A stretch of DNA of 64,000 nucleotides, from assembly GCF_042649925.1 (NCBI RefSeq), contig NZ_JBHSAF010000015.1, positions 186,001-250,000 on the forward strand, in the 5' to 3' direction. The DNA comes from Pseudaeromonas sharmana (lineage in GTDB: Bacteria > Pseudomonadota > Gammaproteobacteria > Enterobacterales > Aeromonadaceae). The notes under the pieces were generated by a model that worked only from the letters and a program-made list of their open reading frames with translations, did no database searches and was not told where the DNA came from. A program made the position numbers and the translations under genes. Shown piece after piece: positions 50,074-59,708 of the stretch; position 1 is the stretch's first letter, and each line of letters opens with the position of its first letter.

Positions 50074-50862
50074 GTGATTCATCCAAGCGCTGTGATTCAT
50101 GAAACTGCCATTATCCATGCCGATGCGGTGATCGGTGCCAATGTAGAAATTGGCCCCTGGACGGTGGTTGGAGCCGAAGTGGAGATCGGCGAGGGAACCA
50201 CGGTGGGTTCCCATGTCGTGATGAAGGGCCCCACCCGCATCGGGCAGGGAAACAAGATTTACTCTTTCTGTTCAATTGGCGAAGACTGCCAGGACAAAAA
50301 GTACAAAGGTGAGCGCACGTCCCTCGAAATTGGCGATAACAATGTCATTCGCGAGCACTGCACATTGCACCGTGGTACTGTCCAGGATCAGGCGCTGACC
50401 AAGGTCGGCAGCCGTAATCTGCTGATGGTGAATGTGCATGTCGCTCATGACTGCATCATCGGTGATGATTGCATTCTGGCCAACAATGCCACGCTGGCAG
50501 GTCATGTTCATATCGGTGACTGGGTCATCTTCGGCGGCTTGTCGGCGATTCACCAGTTCGGTCGTGTCGGTTCCCATGCCTTTGTCGCGGGTATGGCGGC
50601 ACTGAACAAGGATGTTCCGCCGTATGTGATGGCGGCAGGTCATTATGCCAAGCCATTTGGTGTGAATAGCGAAGGTCTGAAGCGCCGTGGCTTTACGCCA
50701 GAAGCCATCTCGGCCGTCAAGAAAGCCTACAAGATCCTCTACCGCCAAAGTCTGACAGTCGAAGAGGCGCTGGTGGAGCTGGAGCAACTGGCTAGTCAGG
50801 AAGCGGCAGTAGTGCCTTTTGTGGACTTCCTCAAGCAAAACGAGCGCGGCATAGTTCGTTGA
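50074..50862 (+). CDS. lpxA: UDP-N-acetylglucosamine O-acyltransferase
   Basis: The 262-residue trimeric first enzyme of lipid A synthesis is almost entirely left-handed beta-helix (VIHPSAVIHETAIIH...), with the catalytic His in NVHVAHDCIIGDD near 125. I place the start at GTG 50074, four bases after the fabZ stop codon; this gives the E. coli length (262). An ATG at 50050 would overlap fabZ and add eight residues. The last base of its stop codon is the first base of the lpxB ATG. Confidence 0.95.
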   Translation: MIHPSAVIHETAIIHADAVIGANVEIGPWTVVGAEVEIGEGTTVGSHVVMKGPTRIGQGNKIYSFCSIGEDCQDKKYKGERTSLEIGDNNVIREHCTLHRGTVQDQALTKVGSRNLLMVNVHVAHDCIIGDDCILANNATLAGHVHIGDWVIFGGLSAIHQFGRVGSHAFVAGMAALNKDVPPYVMAAGHYAKPFGVNSEGLKRRGFTPEAISAVKKAYKILYRQSLTVEEALVELEQLASQEAAVVPFVDFLKQNERGIVR

Positions 50863-52019
50863 TGCACGCTGCGCTGTCACCACGCCCACTGCGCGTTGCC
50901 ATTGTCGCCGGAGAAGTCTCCGGCGACATTCTTGCTGCCGGTCTGATGCGTGAGCTGAAGGCGTTGCGACCAGACGTGCAGTTCATCGGCATTGCCGGTC
51001 CGCAGATGCAAGCCGAAGGGATCACCAGCCTGTTCGAGATGGAAGAGCTGGCGGTGATGGGACTGGTTGAAGTCCTGGGCCGTCTGCCACGCCTGCTGGC
51101 GGTACGCCGCCAGTTGATACGTCATTTACGTCAGGATCCACCGGATTTATACATTGGCGTTGATGCACCGGATTTCAACCTGGGTGTCGAGGCGAAGCTT
51201 AAGCGTTCCGGTATCCGCACCGTGCATTATGTCAGCCCGTCAGTCTGGGCATGGCGTCAGTCGCGTATTCACAAGATCAAGGCGGCGACCGATCTGGTGC
51301 TCGCCTTTCTACCCTTTGAAAAAGCATTCTACGACCAGTATCAGGCGCCTTGTCGCTTTGTGGGCCACACCATGGCTGACGCCATTCCGTTGATCAGCGA
51401 TCGCCAGGCTGCGTGTCAGCGTTTGGGGCTGGACTCAGCACAGCGCTATCTGGCGGTCTTGCCTGGAAGTCGCCAGGCCGAGATCGAGATGCTGGCTCCG
51501 GTGTTTCTTGAGACTTGCCGCCTTCTGCAAGCGACCGACCCGGCCTTACGCTACATAGTTCCGCTGGTCAATGCACGGCGTCGGGCTCAGTTTGAGGCTA
51601 TATTGGCGACGGTCGCTCCCGACCTGCCAATAACCTTGTTTGATGGTCAGGCTCGAGATGCGATGGCGGCTTCATCAGCCATTTTGCTCGCATCAGGCAC
51701 TGCTACCTTGGAGGCCATGCTGGTCAAGCGGCCTATGGTCGTCGCCTATCGCGTCAAACCATTTACTTACTGGTTGGCCGAGCGCCTGGTCACTATTCGC
51801 ACCTTTGCGCTACCCAATCTGCTGGCTGGCCGGCATTTGGTTCCTGAGTTGATTCAGGACGACTGCACGGCAACCCAACTGGCCGACGCGCTGCTGCCGC
51901 TGCTTACCGGCGATAACACCGAGCTGCTGGCGGAATTTACGCGCTTGCATCAACTGATCCGCTGTAATGCGGACAAGCAGGCCGCCGAGGCGGTCCTAGA
52001 ATTGGTGTCTGATCGATGA
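50862..52019 (+). CDS. lpxB: Lipid-A-disaccharide synthase
   Basis: The 385-residue GT19 glycosyltransferase condenses UDP-diacylglucosamine and lipid X. LRVAIVAGEVSGDILAAGLM, YIGVDAPDFNLG, VSPSVWAWRQSRI and LLASGTATLEAMLVKRPMVVAYR are family blocks. The ATG overlaps the lpxA stop by one base, and rnhB overlaps its end by four (ATGA), so the whole lpxD-rnhB run is tightly coupled. Confidence 0.97.
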   Translation: MHAALSPRPLRVAIVAGEVSGDILAAGLMRELKALRPDVQFIGIAGPQMQAEGITSLFEMEELAVMGLVEVLGRLPRLLAVRRQLIRHLRQDPPDLYIGVDAPDFNLGVEAKLKRSGIRTVHYVSPSVWAWRQSRIHKIKAATDLVLAFLPFEKAFYDQYQAPCRFVGHTMADAIPLISDRQAACQRLGLDSAQRYLAVLPGSRQAEIEMLAPVFLETCRLLQATDPALRYIVPLVNARRRAQFEAILATVAPDLPITLFDGQARDAMAASSAILLASGTATLEAMLVKRPMVVAYRVKPFTYWLAERLVTIRTFALPNLLAGRHLVPELIQDDCTATQLADALLPLLTGDNTELLAEFTRLHQLIRCNADKQAAEAVLELVSDR

Positions 52020-52627
52020 GTTCGTTTGTCTATCCATGCGATGTCACACGAATCCGCGTAGCCGGTGTGGATGAGGTGGGACGAGGCCCTCTGGTGGGGG
52101 ATGTCGTTACCGCTGCCGTCATTCTCGACCCGGCCCGGCCCATCGCCGGGCTGGCGGATTCCAAAAAACTCTCGGAAAAGCGTCGTTTGAGTTTGTATGA
52201 CGAGATTCTCGACAAGGCACTGGCGTATGCGATCGGCCGTTGTTCCCCTGCCGAAATTGATACGCTGAATATCCTGCATGCCACCCTGCTGGCGATGCAG
52301 CGCGCCGTGGCCGGGTTAAGCCTTGCTCCCGGCTGGGTACTGGTCGATGGCAACCGCACGCCGGATTTTGGCCTGCCAGCGCTGGCCGTGGTCAAAGGGG
52401 ATGCGCTGGTGGCAGAGATCAGTGCTGCGTCGATTCTGGCCAAGGTCACCCGCGACCGCGAGATGGCCGAGCTGGATGCCCGCTTCCCCGATTACGGCTT
52501 TGCCCGCCATAAGGGCTATCCTACGGCCGAACATTTGGCTCGCCTGCAACAATTTGGCGTGACCGAGTATCATAGACGCAGTTTTCGTCCGGTTCGCGAG
52601 GCCCTGGGCCTTGGCGAATCCTCCTGA
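52016..52627 (+). CDS. rnhB: Ribonuclease HII
   Basis: The 203-residue enzyme removes ribonucleotides from DNA and RNA-DNA hybrids. The catalytic DEVGRG is in the opening IRVAGVDEVGRGPLVG; further acidic residues lie in LVDGNRTPDF and SILAKVTRDREM. The C-terminal FARHKGYPTAEHL is characteristic. Its ATG overlaps the lpxB stop, and dnaE follows after 28 bases. Confidence 0.96.
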   Translation: MSSFVYPCDVTRIRVAGVDEVGRGPLVGDVVTAAVILDPARPIAGLADSKKLSEKRRLSLYDEILDKALAYAIGRCSPAEIDTLNILHATLLAMQRAVAGLSLAPGWVLVDGNRTPDFGLPALAVVKGDALVAEISAASILAKVTRDREMAELDARFPDYGFARHKGYPTAEHLARLQQFGVTEYHRRSFRPVREALGLGESS

Positions 52628-52655
52628 TTTTCACGCCCACTGACTGGAGCCAGAC

Positions 52656-55600
52656 ATGGCCGAGCCACGTTTCGTTCACCTGCGAGTGCATTCTGATTTC
52701 TCGATGGTTGATGGCCTGCAGAAGGTCAAACCCTTGGTCGGGCGTGCGGCGGAACATGGTATGGCAGCGATGGCGCTGACCGACCAGATGAACCAGTGTG
52801 GTCTGGTCCGCTTCTATGGCGATGCCCACGGCAAGGGTATCAAGCCCGTGATCGGCGCCGATCTCTGGGTGTGTAGCGAGGAGCTGGGGGACGAGTTGTT
52901 CCGCCTGACGGCGCTGGCGATGGACAATGACGGCCAACAAAACCTGGTGCAGCTCATTTCCCGCGCCTATCTGCGTGGACATGTTCAGGAGCGGCCTGTG
53001 GTCGACCGCGACTGGCTGGGCGAGTTGAATGCGGGGCTGATTCTGTTATCCGGTGGGCGGGAAGGGGATGTTGGCCGTTTTCTGCTCAAGGGCAATGAAG
53101 CCATGGTCGCGCGCTGTGTGGCGTTCTATCAACAGCATTTCGCCGATCGCTATTACCTGGAGCTGTTGCGCACCGGGCGCCAGGACGAAGAGAGCTATCT
53201 GCGTATGGCTGTCAACCTGGCGCAGCAACAGCAGTTGCCCGTGGTGGCCACCAATGAGGTGGTGTTTCTCAATGAGGAAGACTTCGACGCCCACGAGATT
53301 CGGGTCGCCATCCACGACGGTTTTACGCTGGATGACACGCGGCGCCCGAAGCGTTACAGCCCGCAGCAATACCTGAAATCACAGGAACAGATGGTGGCGC
53401 TGTTTGCCGACCTGCCAGAGGCGATCAGCAATACGGTGGAGATCGCCAAGCGTTGTAATGTCACCGTCCGGCTCGGTGAGTATTTTCTGCCTAAATTCCC
53501 GACTGGCGAGATGAGCACCGAGGATTACCTCGTGATGCGTTCGCGCGAAGGTTTGGAAGAGCGGCTGGCATTCCTGTTTCCGGATCCGGCAGTTCGCGCT
53601 GAGCGCCGCCCTGAATACGATGAGCGTCTGGATATCGAGCTGAAGGTCATCAATCAGATGGGCTTCCCTGGCTACTTCCTCATCGTGATGGAGTTTATCC
53701 AGTGGTCGAAGGACAACAATATTCCGGTCGGACCGGGGCGGGGTTCCGGTGCCGGCTCGCTGGTAGCCTATGCGTTGAAAATTACCGACCTTGACCCTCT
53801 TGAATTCGATCTGCTGTTCGAACGTTTCCTCAACCCGGAACGGGTGTCGATGCCGGACTTTGACGTCGACTTCTGCATGGATCGCCGCGATGAGGTGATT
53901 GAACACGTCGCCGACATGTACGGCCGTGAGGCGGTTTCGCAGATTATCACCTTCGGTACCATGGCAGCCAAGGCGGCGATCCGAGATGTTGGCCGGGTGC
54001 TGGGGCACTCCTACAGCTTCTGTGATCGCATCTCCAAGCTGGTGCCGCCGGATCCGGGCATGACGCTGGCCAAGGCCTTTGAAGCTGAGCCCAAGCTGCC
54101 GGAGCTGTACGAGCAGGATGAAGAGGTCAAGGCGCTGATTGACATGGCGCGCAAATTGGAAGGGGTGACCCGCAACGCCGGCAAGCATGCGGGGGGCGTG
54201 GTGATCGCGCCCACCAAGATTACCGACTTCGCGCCGCTGTACTGCGACAGTGAAGGGGCCAATCCAGTCACGCAATTTGACAAGAACGATGTCGAGTACG
54301 CCGGTCTGGTTAAATTCGACTTCCTGGGACTGCGTACGCTGACCATCATCCAGTGGGCTCTGGAGATGATCAACCCGCGTGTGCAGGCGACAGGCCAGGA
54401 GGCGGTGCGTATTGAGGCGATTCCGCTGGATGATACCGCCTCGTTCAAGACCTTGCTGGCCTGCCAAACCACTGCGGTTTTCCAGTTGGAATCCCGAGGC
54501 ATGAAGGACCTGATCAAGCGTCTGAAGCCCGACTGTTTCGAAGACATGATCGCGCTGGTGGCACTGTTTCGACCGGGGCCGCTGCAGTCCGGGATGGTCG
54601 ATAACTTCATCGACCGTAAGCATGGCCGTGAGGCGATCTCCTACCCGGATTCCACCTGGCAGCACATCTCGCTGAAGCCGATCCTGGATCCAACCTACGG
54701 CATCATCCTGTACCAGGAACAGGTCATGCAGATCGCCCAGACGCTCTCCGGCTACACGCTGGGGGGCGCGGACATGCTGCGCCGGGCCATGGGTAAGAAA
54801 AAACCCGAGGAGATGGCCAAACAGCGGGCGACATTCGAGCAGGGCGCCATCAACAACGGCGTGGATGGCGAGCTGGCGATGAAGATTTTCGACCTGGTGG
54901 AGAAATTCGCCGGTTATGGCTTCAATAAATCGCACTCGGCGGCCTATGCGCTGGTGTCCTATCAGACGCTATGGTTGAAAACCCACTATCCGGCCGAGTT
55001 CATGGCGGCAGTGATGACGGCGGATATGGATAACACCGACAAGATAGTGACGCTGGTCGATGAGTGTCAGAACATGAAGCTGACGATCATCCCGCCGGAC
55101 GTCAACACCGGGCAATACCGATTTACCGTTAATGAACGCGGTCATATTGTGTATGGCATCGGTGCGGTAAAGGGCGTAGGTGAGGGGCCCATCGAGGCGA
55201 TCATCGAGGCGCGTAACGCCGGCGGCCCGTTCCGCGATCTGTTTGACTTCTGTAATCGCGTGGACATCAAGCGCTTGAACAAGCGGGTGATGGAAAAGTT
55301 GATTCAAGCCGGCGCCCTGGACCGTCTGGGGCCACACCGGGCGGCGTTGGCGGCCAGCCTGGAAGAGGCGATGAAAGCCGCGGAGCAAAAAGCCAAAGAC
55401 CAGGCGCGGGGACAGGATGACCTGTTCGGCGATCTGTTTGGTGGCGACGATGCCGTGTTGCCGCCGCCGAGCTTTGCCGATGTTCCCGAGTGGCCAGACA
55501 AGGTATGGCTGGAGGGGGAACGCGAGACACTCGGACTCTACCTGACCGGGCATCCGATCAACCAGTATCTGGGCGAGTTACGACACTATGTCAGCGGCCG

Positions 55601-56141
55601 GCTCAGCGAGGTGCATGCCACCGAGCGGGACAAGGTGACGACGGTGGCCGGTCTCGTGATTGCGGCACGCGTGCTCATCACCAAGCGTGGCAACAAGATG
55701 GGCATATTGACGCTGGATGACAAGTCCGGCCGCCTGGATGTCACCCTGTTCAGCGAGGCGCTAGAGCGCTATGAAAGCTTGCTGGAAAAGGACCGGATCC
55801 TGGTTGTGACCGGACAGGTCAGCTTTGACGACTTCTCCGGTGGGCTTAAAATGTCCGCCCGTGAAGTCATGGAGATTGCCGACGCGCGGGCACGTTATGC
55901 GCGTGGTATTAGGTTACAGCTACACCATGAACAGATAGATGGGCGTTTTTTCCAGCGTTTTGCTGAAATTATGCAACCGCATCGTGCCGGTATTTGTCCG
56001 GTTCAGGTATGCTACCGCAAAACCGGCGTCCAGGCGTCTTTACAACTGGGTACAGAATGGCGGGTCACGCCCACCGATCAACTACTGGACGAACTCCGCA
56101 TGCTGTTGGGCAAGCAGAGTGTCGACCTGATTTTTGAGTAG
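52656..56141 (+). CDS. dnaE: DNA polymerase III alpha subunit
   Basis: The 1161-residue replicative polymerase has an N-terminal PHP domain (HLRVHSDFSMVDGLQK). The polymerase active-site MPDFDVDFCMDRR lies near residue 400, with GPGRGSGAGSLVAYAL just before it, and the third Asp lies in the VKFDFLGLRTL segment. A C-terminal helix-hairpin-helix region and an OB fold (VTTVAGLVIAARVLITKRGNKMG) follow. Length matches E. coli (1160). TGGAGCC precedes the ATG. It lies between rnhB and accA, as expected. Confidence 0.98.
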   Translation: MAEPRFVHLRVHSDFSMVDGLQKVKPLVGRAAEHGMAAMALTDQMNQCGLVRFYGDAHGKGIKPVIGADLWVCSEELGDELFRLTALAMDNDGQQNLVQLISRAYLRGHVQERPVVDRDWLGELNAGLILLSGGREGDVGRFLLKGNEAMVARCVAFYQQHFADRYYLELLRTGRQDEESYLRMAVNLAQQQQLPVVATNEVVFLNEEDFDAHEIRVAIHDGFTLDDTRRPKRYSPQQYLKSQEQMVALFADLPEAISNTVEIAKRCNVTVRLGEYFLPKFPTGEMSTEDYLVMRSREGLEERLAFLFPDPAVRAERRPEYDERLDIELKVINQMGFPGYFLIVMEFIQWSKDNNIPVGPGRGSGAGSLVAYALKITDLDPLEFDLLFERFLNPERVSMPDFDVDFCMDRRDEVIEHVADMYGREAVSQIITFGTMAAKAAIRDVGRVLGHSYSFCDRISKLVPPDPGMTLAKAFEAEPKLPELYEQDEEVKALIDMARKLEGVTRNAGKHAGGVVIAPTKITDFAPLYCDSEGANPVTQFDKNDVEYAGLVKFDFLGLRTLTIIQWALEMINPRVQATGQEAVRIEAIPLDDTASFKTLLACQTTAVFQLESRGMKDLIKRLKPDCFEDMIALVALFRPGPLQSGMVDNFIDRKHGREAISYPDSTWQHISLKPILDPTYGIILYQEQVMQIAQTLSGYTLGGADMLRRAMGKKKPEEMAKQRATFEQGAINNGVDGELAMKIFDLVEKFAGYGFNKSHSAAYALVSYQTLWLKTHYPAEFMAAVMTADMDNTDKIVTLVDECQNMKLTIIPPDVNTGQYRFTVNERGHIVYGIGAVKGVGEGPIEAIIEARNAGGPFRDLFDFCNRVDIKRLNKRVMEKLIQAGALDRLGPHRAALAASLEEAMKAAEQKAKDQARGQDDLFGDLFGGDDAVLPPPSFADVPEWPDKVWLEGERETLGLYLTGHPINQYLGELRHYVSGRLSEVHATERDKVTTVAGLVIAARVLITKRGNKMGILTLDDKSGRLDVTLFSEALERYESLLEKDRILVVTGQVSFDDFSGGLKMSAREVMEIADARARYARGIRLQLHHEQIDGRFFQRFAEIMQPHRAGICPVQVCYRKTGVQASLQLGTEWRVTPTDQLLDELRMLLGKQSVDLIFE

Positions 56142-56158
56142 CGATTTCGGATAACACT

Positions 56159-57115
56159 ATGAATCTCAATTTTCTCGAATTTGAACAACCTATTGCCGAA
56201 CTGCTGGCGCAAATTGATGAGCTAAAGCATGTCAGCAGCAGCGTGGGAAGCAACGTGGATCTCTCCGAAGAGATTTCCCGTCTGGAGAAGAAGAACGAAG
56301 AGCTGACTCGTAAACTGTTTTCCGAACTGGGAGCCTGGCAGATCTCACAAGTCGCCCGCCACCCGCTGCGTCCTTATACCAAGGATTACATCAGCCGTCT
56401 GTTCACCGAATTTGACGAGCTGGCGGGAGACCGGGCCTTTGCCGACGACAAGGCGATCGTGGGCGGCACAGCGCGATTTGAAGGTGAGCCGGTGATGATC
56501 ATCGGCCATCAGAAGGGGCGCGACACCCAGGAGAAGATCAAGCGCAATTTTGGCATGCCGCGTCCTGAAGGATATCGCAAGGCGCTGCGTCTGATGGAGA
56601 TGGCGGAACGTTTCAAGATGCCGATCATCACCTTTATCGACACACCGGGTGCCTATCCGGGGGTTGGAGCGGAAGAGCGCGGCCAGTCCGAGGCGATCGC
56701 CCGCAACCTCAAGGTGATGTCCAGCCTGAAGGTGCCGGTAATCTGCACCGTCATTGGTGAAGGCGGCTCGGGTGGCGCCTTGGCCATCGGGGTCGGTGAT
56801 CGCGTCAACATGCTGCAGTACTCGACCTATTCGGTGATCTCGCCGGAAGGGTGCGCCTCGATTCTGTGGAAGAGTGCAGACAAGGCTGCCATGGCCGCCG
56901 AGGCGATGGGGATCACGGCGCAGCGCTTGAAGCAGCTGAAGCTGATCAACAACATCATTCCGGAGCCGCTGGGCGGGGCCCACCGCGATTACGACGAGAT
57001 GGCGGCCCTGTTGCGCAAGCGTCTGTTGGCCGATCTGGCGGACCTGCGTCGGCTGTCTACGGAACAGCTGCTGGATGAGCGTTATCAGCGTCTGATGTCG
57101 TTCGGCTATTGCTGA
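56159..57115 (+). CDS. accA: Acetyl-CoA carboxylase carboxyltransferase alpha subunit
   Basis: The 318-residue subunit works with AccD to transfer CO2 from biotin to acetyl-CoA, the committed step of fatty-acid synthesis. MNLNFLEFEQPIAELLAQIDELKHV, TRFxxEFDELAGDRAFADD-type text and IDTPGAYPGVGAEERGQSEAIA are signatures, as is EGGSGGALAIGVGD. It starts 17 bases after dnaE. A stem-loop terminator follows. Confidence 0.97.
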   Translation: MNLNFLEFEQPIAELLAQIDELKHVSSSVGSNVDLSEEISRLEKKNEELTRKLFSELGAWQISQVARHPLRPYTKDYISRLFTEFDELAGDRAFADDKAIVGGTARFEGEPVMIIGHQKGRDTQEKIKRNFGMPRPEGYRKALRLMEMAERFKMPIITFIDTPGAYPGVGAEERGQSEAIARNLKVMSSLKVPVICTVIGEGGSGGALAIGVGDRVNMLQYSTYSVISPEGCASILWKSADKAAMAAEAMGITAQRLKQLKLINNIIPEPLGGAHRDYDEMAALLRKRLLADLADLRRLSTEQLLDERYQRLMSFGYC

Positions 57116-57132
57116 TCTGCCATCTGATGCAA

Positions 57133-57160
57133 AATAAGGGCACCTGAGGGTGCCTTTATT
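57133..57160 (+). terminator. Terminator after accA
   Basis: AATAAGGGCACC-TGAG-GGTGCCTTTATT, a 12-bp stem with one G-U pair, whose right arm supplies a short T run. It probably ends the long envelope/replication transcript. Confidence 0.75.
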
Positions 57161-57220
57161 GTTTGCTGTCCGTGACGAACCGCGGCATCGGGACGGCTTA
57201 GAAACAGGATGAGTTGAGAG

Positions 57221-58570
57221 ATGAACCCACTGGAGATCCTTGACGTTCACTGGATATCGCGCCTGCGTCAACTGGGGGTGAACCGGCTGCTGCTAGCCTA
57301 CAGTGGTGGCCTGGATTCGCTCTGTCTGTTGCACATGGCAGTGGCGTTTGTGGCCCGTCATCCTGAGTTCAGCCTGCAGGCACTGCATGTGCATCATGGT
57401 CTCAATCCTGCTGCCGACGACTGGGTGGCGCATTGTCAACGGACCTGCGACCGTTTGGGGGTGCCGCTGCGGGTTGAACGAGTGAGCGTGCATCGGGAGG
57501 CGCGGCAAAGCCTGGAGGCGGTGGCGCGCGAGGTGCGCTATCAGGCGCTGGCGGCACAGATGTCGCCGACCACGGCCTTGCTGACGGCTCACCATCAGGA
57601 TGATCAGCTGGAAACCCTGCTGCTGGCCCTCAAGCGCGGTGCCGGCCCTCGGGGGCTGGGCGGCATGCCACCAGAGCAGACGTTTGGTTCGGGCTGGTTG
57701 ATCAGGCCGCTGCTGGCCACATCCCGCCCCCAGCTCGTCGCCCTGGCGGAGAGCGCGGGTTGGCAATGGATCGAAGATGACAGCAATCAGGATCAACGCT
57801 TCGATCGCAACTTTCTGCGTCACAGCATAGTTCCGGTGCTAAGCCAGCGCTGGCCAGCCATCGCCACCACGGCGGCGCGCAGCGCGACCCTGTGTCGAGA
57901 GCAGGAGCAGTTGTTGCTGGAGGTGGCCGAGGCGGATCTGGCGGGCGCCATCACGCCGCAGGGCGGGTTGCTGCTGCGCTGTTTGCATCCGCTCTCGATG
58001 CCGCGGCGGCATAACCTGTTGCGGCATTGGCTGCGGAAATGCTGCGGACAGGTGCCGGAAGCGGAGGCGTTGCAGCGCATCTGGTCTGAGGTGGTGTTGG
58101 CCAGGGCCGATGCCTCGCCTGCGCTGCAGTGGCATGGCGGGGTGATCCGGCGTTATGCCGACAGCTTGTGGTTGACGCCCAGCCTGGGGCCGATTCCGCC
58201 GACATGCTGGATCAGCACATGGCCGGCCCAGTGGCAGGGCGCTGCCGGCCGCTTGAGGTTACTGCCTGTTGAGCGTGCGGCACAACTACGCATGCCCACT
58301 ACCGCAGAAGCGGTATCGCTGCGTTTTGCGGTGGCGGGGAGCCAGCGATTACACCCGCTGGAGCGAGCCCATTCGCGGGAGCTGAAAAAACTGTGGCACG
58401 AATATCAGATTGCCCCCTGGCTACGTGAGCAGTGGCCGGTGCTGTTTTATGGCGAGCAGATCGCCGCGATACCCGGGGTGTTGGTCTGTCGCGGTTTTGA
58501 GGCTTCCTTGGAGGCGCCTGGCTTGGCGTGGCAGTGGCAAGGCGGGCCTGCTAGACCCGCTTGCGCTTAA
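57221..58570 (+). CDS. tilS: tRNA(Ile)-lysidine synthase
   Basis: The 449-residue ATP-dependent enzyme forms lysidine at C34 of tRNA(Ile2), changing its codon and amino-acid identity. The PP-loop YSGGLDSLCLL is at about residues 27-37. The HHQDDQLETLLLALKRGAGPRGLGGM block is diagnostic, and a C-terminal TilS domain (RLHPLERAHSRELKKLWHEYQIAPWLR) is present. Its 3' end overlaps the convergent GGDEF gene by 20 bases. Confidence 0.96.
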   Translation: MNPLEILDVHWISRLRQLGVNRLLLAYSGGLDSLCLLHMAVAFVARHPEFSLQALHVHHGLNPAADDWVAHCQRTCDRLGVPLRVERVSVHREARQSLEAVAREVRYQALAAQMSPTTALLTAHHQDDQLETLLLALKRGAGPRGLGGMPPEQTFGSGWLIRPLLATSRPQLVALAESAGWQWIEDDSNQDQRFDRNFLRHSIVPVLSQRWPAIATTAARSATLCREQEQLLLEVAEADLAGAITPQGGLLLRCLHPLSMPRRHNLLRHWLRKCCGQVPEAEALQRIWSEVVLARADASPALQWHGGVIRRYADSLWLTPSLGPIPPTCWISTWPAQWQGAAGRLRLLPVERAAQLRMPTTAEAVSLRFAVAGSQRLHPLERAHSRELKKLWHEYQIAPWLREQWPVLFYGEQIAAIPGVLVCRGFEASLEAPGLAWQWQGGPARPACA

Positions 58571-59429
58571 CTTCATACAGGTGGCGATCGGCCAGTGTAT
58601 AGAGCTCACTGGCGTGCATGCCTTTTTCCCAGCGGGCAAAACCGAAGCTGCTGGCAACCTGCAGTGGCGTCAGTTCGCTGTTGTGTGCCAGGTGGTAGCG
58701 GATCCGTGATTCAACACGGGCCGGCGCGCCCTCGTCTGCAGGCTGTAGCAGGAGCGCAAATTCGTCGCCGCCGAGCCGAAATGCAACGTCGGTGCGGCGA
58801 ATGCTGCGTCCTAGAATCGCCGAAAACTCCTGCAATACCTTGTCACCGACCGGGTGACCGTGGTTGTCGTTGATCTGCTTGAAATGGTCCAGATCCAGCA
58901 GGGCCAATGTCAGGCCATCCGGGCGTCGCAGATTCTGTTCGATGGCGCGTTGTACCGACTCATCAAAGAAAGCGCGGTTGCCGATACCTGTCAGGTGATC
59001 AATCCGGCTCTGCATATCCATCTGGTCCATACGCAGGAACAGGCGTAACGGTTGCGCCAGCAACTGATGCAAATGTTGCAGCAGGCGCTTCTGCTGCACA
59101 TCCAGTTCGTCTCCCAGCTCATAATCGAGTTGGCCCAGATATTGATGACGGGTGTCCTGCAGCGTGAAGCTCTGCTTGTGGCCGCGCTTCATGCTATCGA
59201 GCAACTTCATGCGCCGGGTCATGAAGTGATAGGCAAGGCGGCAGACCGGCAACTGCGTGGCCACCCAGGCGGCAAAAGTTTGCAGCACGTCGGCAAGTTT
59301 TTCCTGGGCCATCAGGGTTTCCAGCAACTCGAGCTTGTCACGGTTTGGAATGGCATTCCGCGCCTGATACTGGCCAAGATTGACTTCGCCAGACCGTGCA
59401 AATCCACCGATGAGTTGAAGGGTCTCCAT
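58551..59429 (-). CDS. GGDEF-domain diguanylate cyclase
   Basis: The 292-residue protein has no membrane segment. An N-terminal helical/GAF-like region of about 125 residues (with KLADVLQTFAAWVATQLPVCRLAY) and a C-terminal GGDEF domain contain DHLTGIGNRAFFD, LALLDLDHFKQINDNHGHPVGDKVL, RLGGDEF (GGDEF at 220-224) and the RRTD inhibitory site at 211-214. It is probably active and product-inhibited. I chose the ATG at 59429, with AGGTG upstream; in-frame starts 9 and 14 codons earlier have poor ribosome sites. The GAF-like call is pattern-based only. The 59430-59708 spacer shows no gene. Confidence 0.88.
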   Translation of the reverse strand: METLQLIGGFARSGEVNLGQYQARNAIPNRDKLELLETLMAQEKLADVLQTFAAWVATQLPVCRLAYHFMTRRMKLLDSMKRGHKQSFTLQDTRHQYLGQLDYELGDELDVQQKRLLQHLHQLLAQPLRLFLRMDQMDMQSRIDHLTGIGNRAFFDESVQRAIEQNLRRPDGLTLALLDLDHFKQINDNHGHPVGDKVLQEFSAILGRSIRRTDVAFRLGGDEFALLLQPADEGAPARVESRIRYHLAHNSELTPLQVASSFGFARWEKGMHASELYTLADRHLYEVKRKRV

Positions 59430-59708
59430 ACGATCACCTGTCAAATAAGTACGCATACCCCTTATTAGCAATAGCTGTGCCTGTTTTGTCTCTTTATGTT
59501 TTGTTGTATCTATCCATCTGAAAAATATGGAATTAAATTGGTTTCATTGCACTCTGGATGCGGTTTTGGCGGCCGGATACGGTGTGTCATTCACCCGTGG
59601 GCGACTGAATTCCGTCGGTGTTGCCGCGTGCGTCGAATGATTGGCGCGACGGAGGCCGGAGTGTGGCAATATGGGCCCTATATCCGATGACTTACTGTGG
59701 AGAATGGC

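Noticed and set aside
53379..54935. 518-codon frame antisense to dnaE
   Set aside because: Shadow of codon bias in dnaE; no ribosome site and no recognisable motif.
59496..59690. 64-codon plus-strand frame upstream of acuI
   Set aside because: No ribosome site, no motif, and it spans the likely promoters of the flanking genes.
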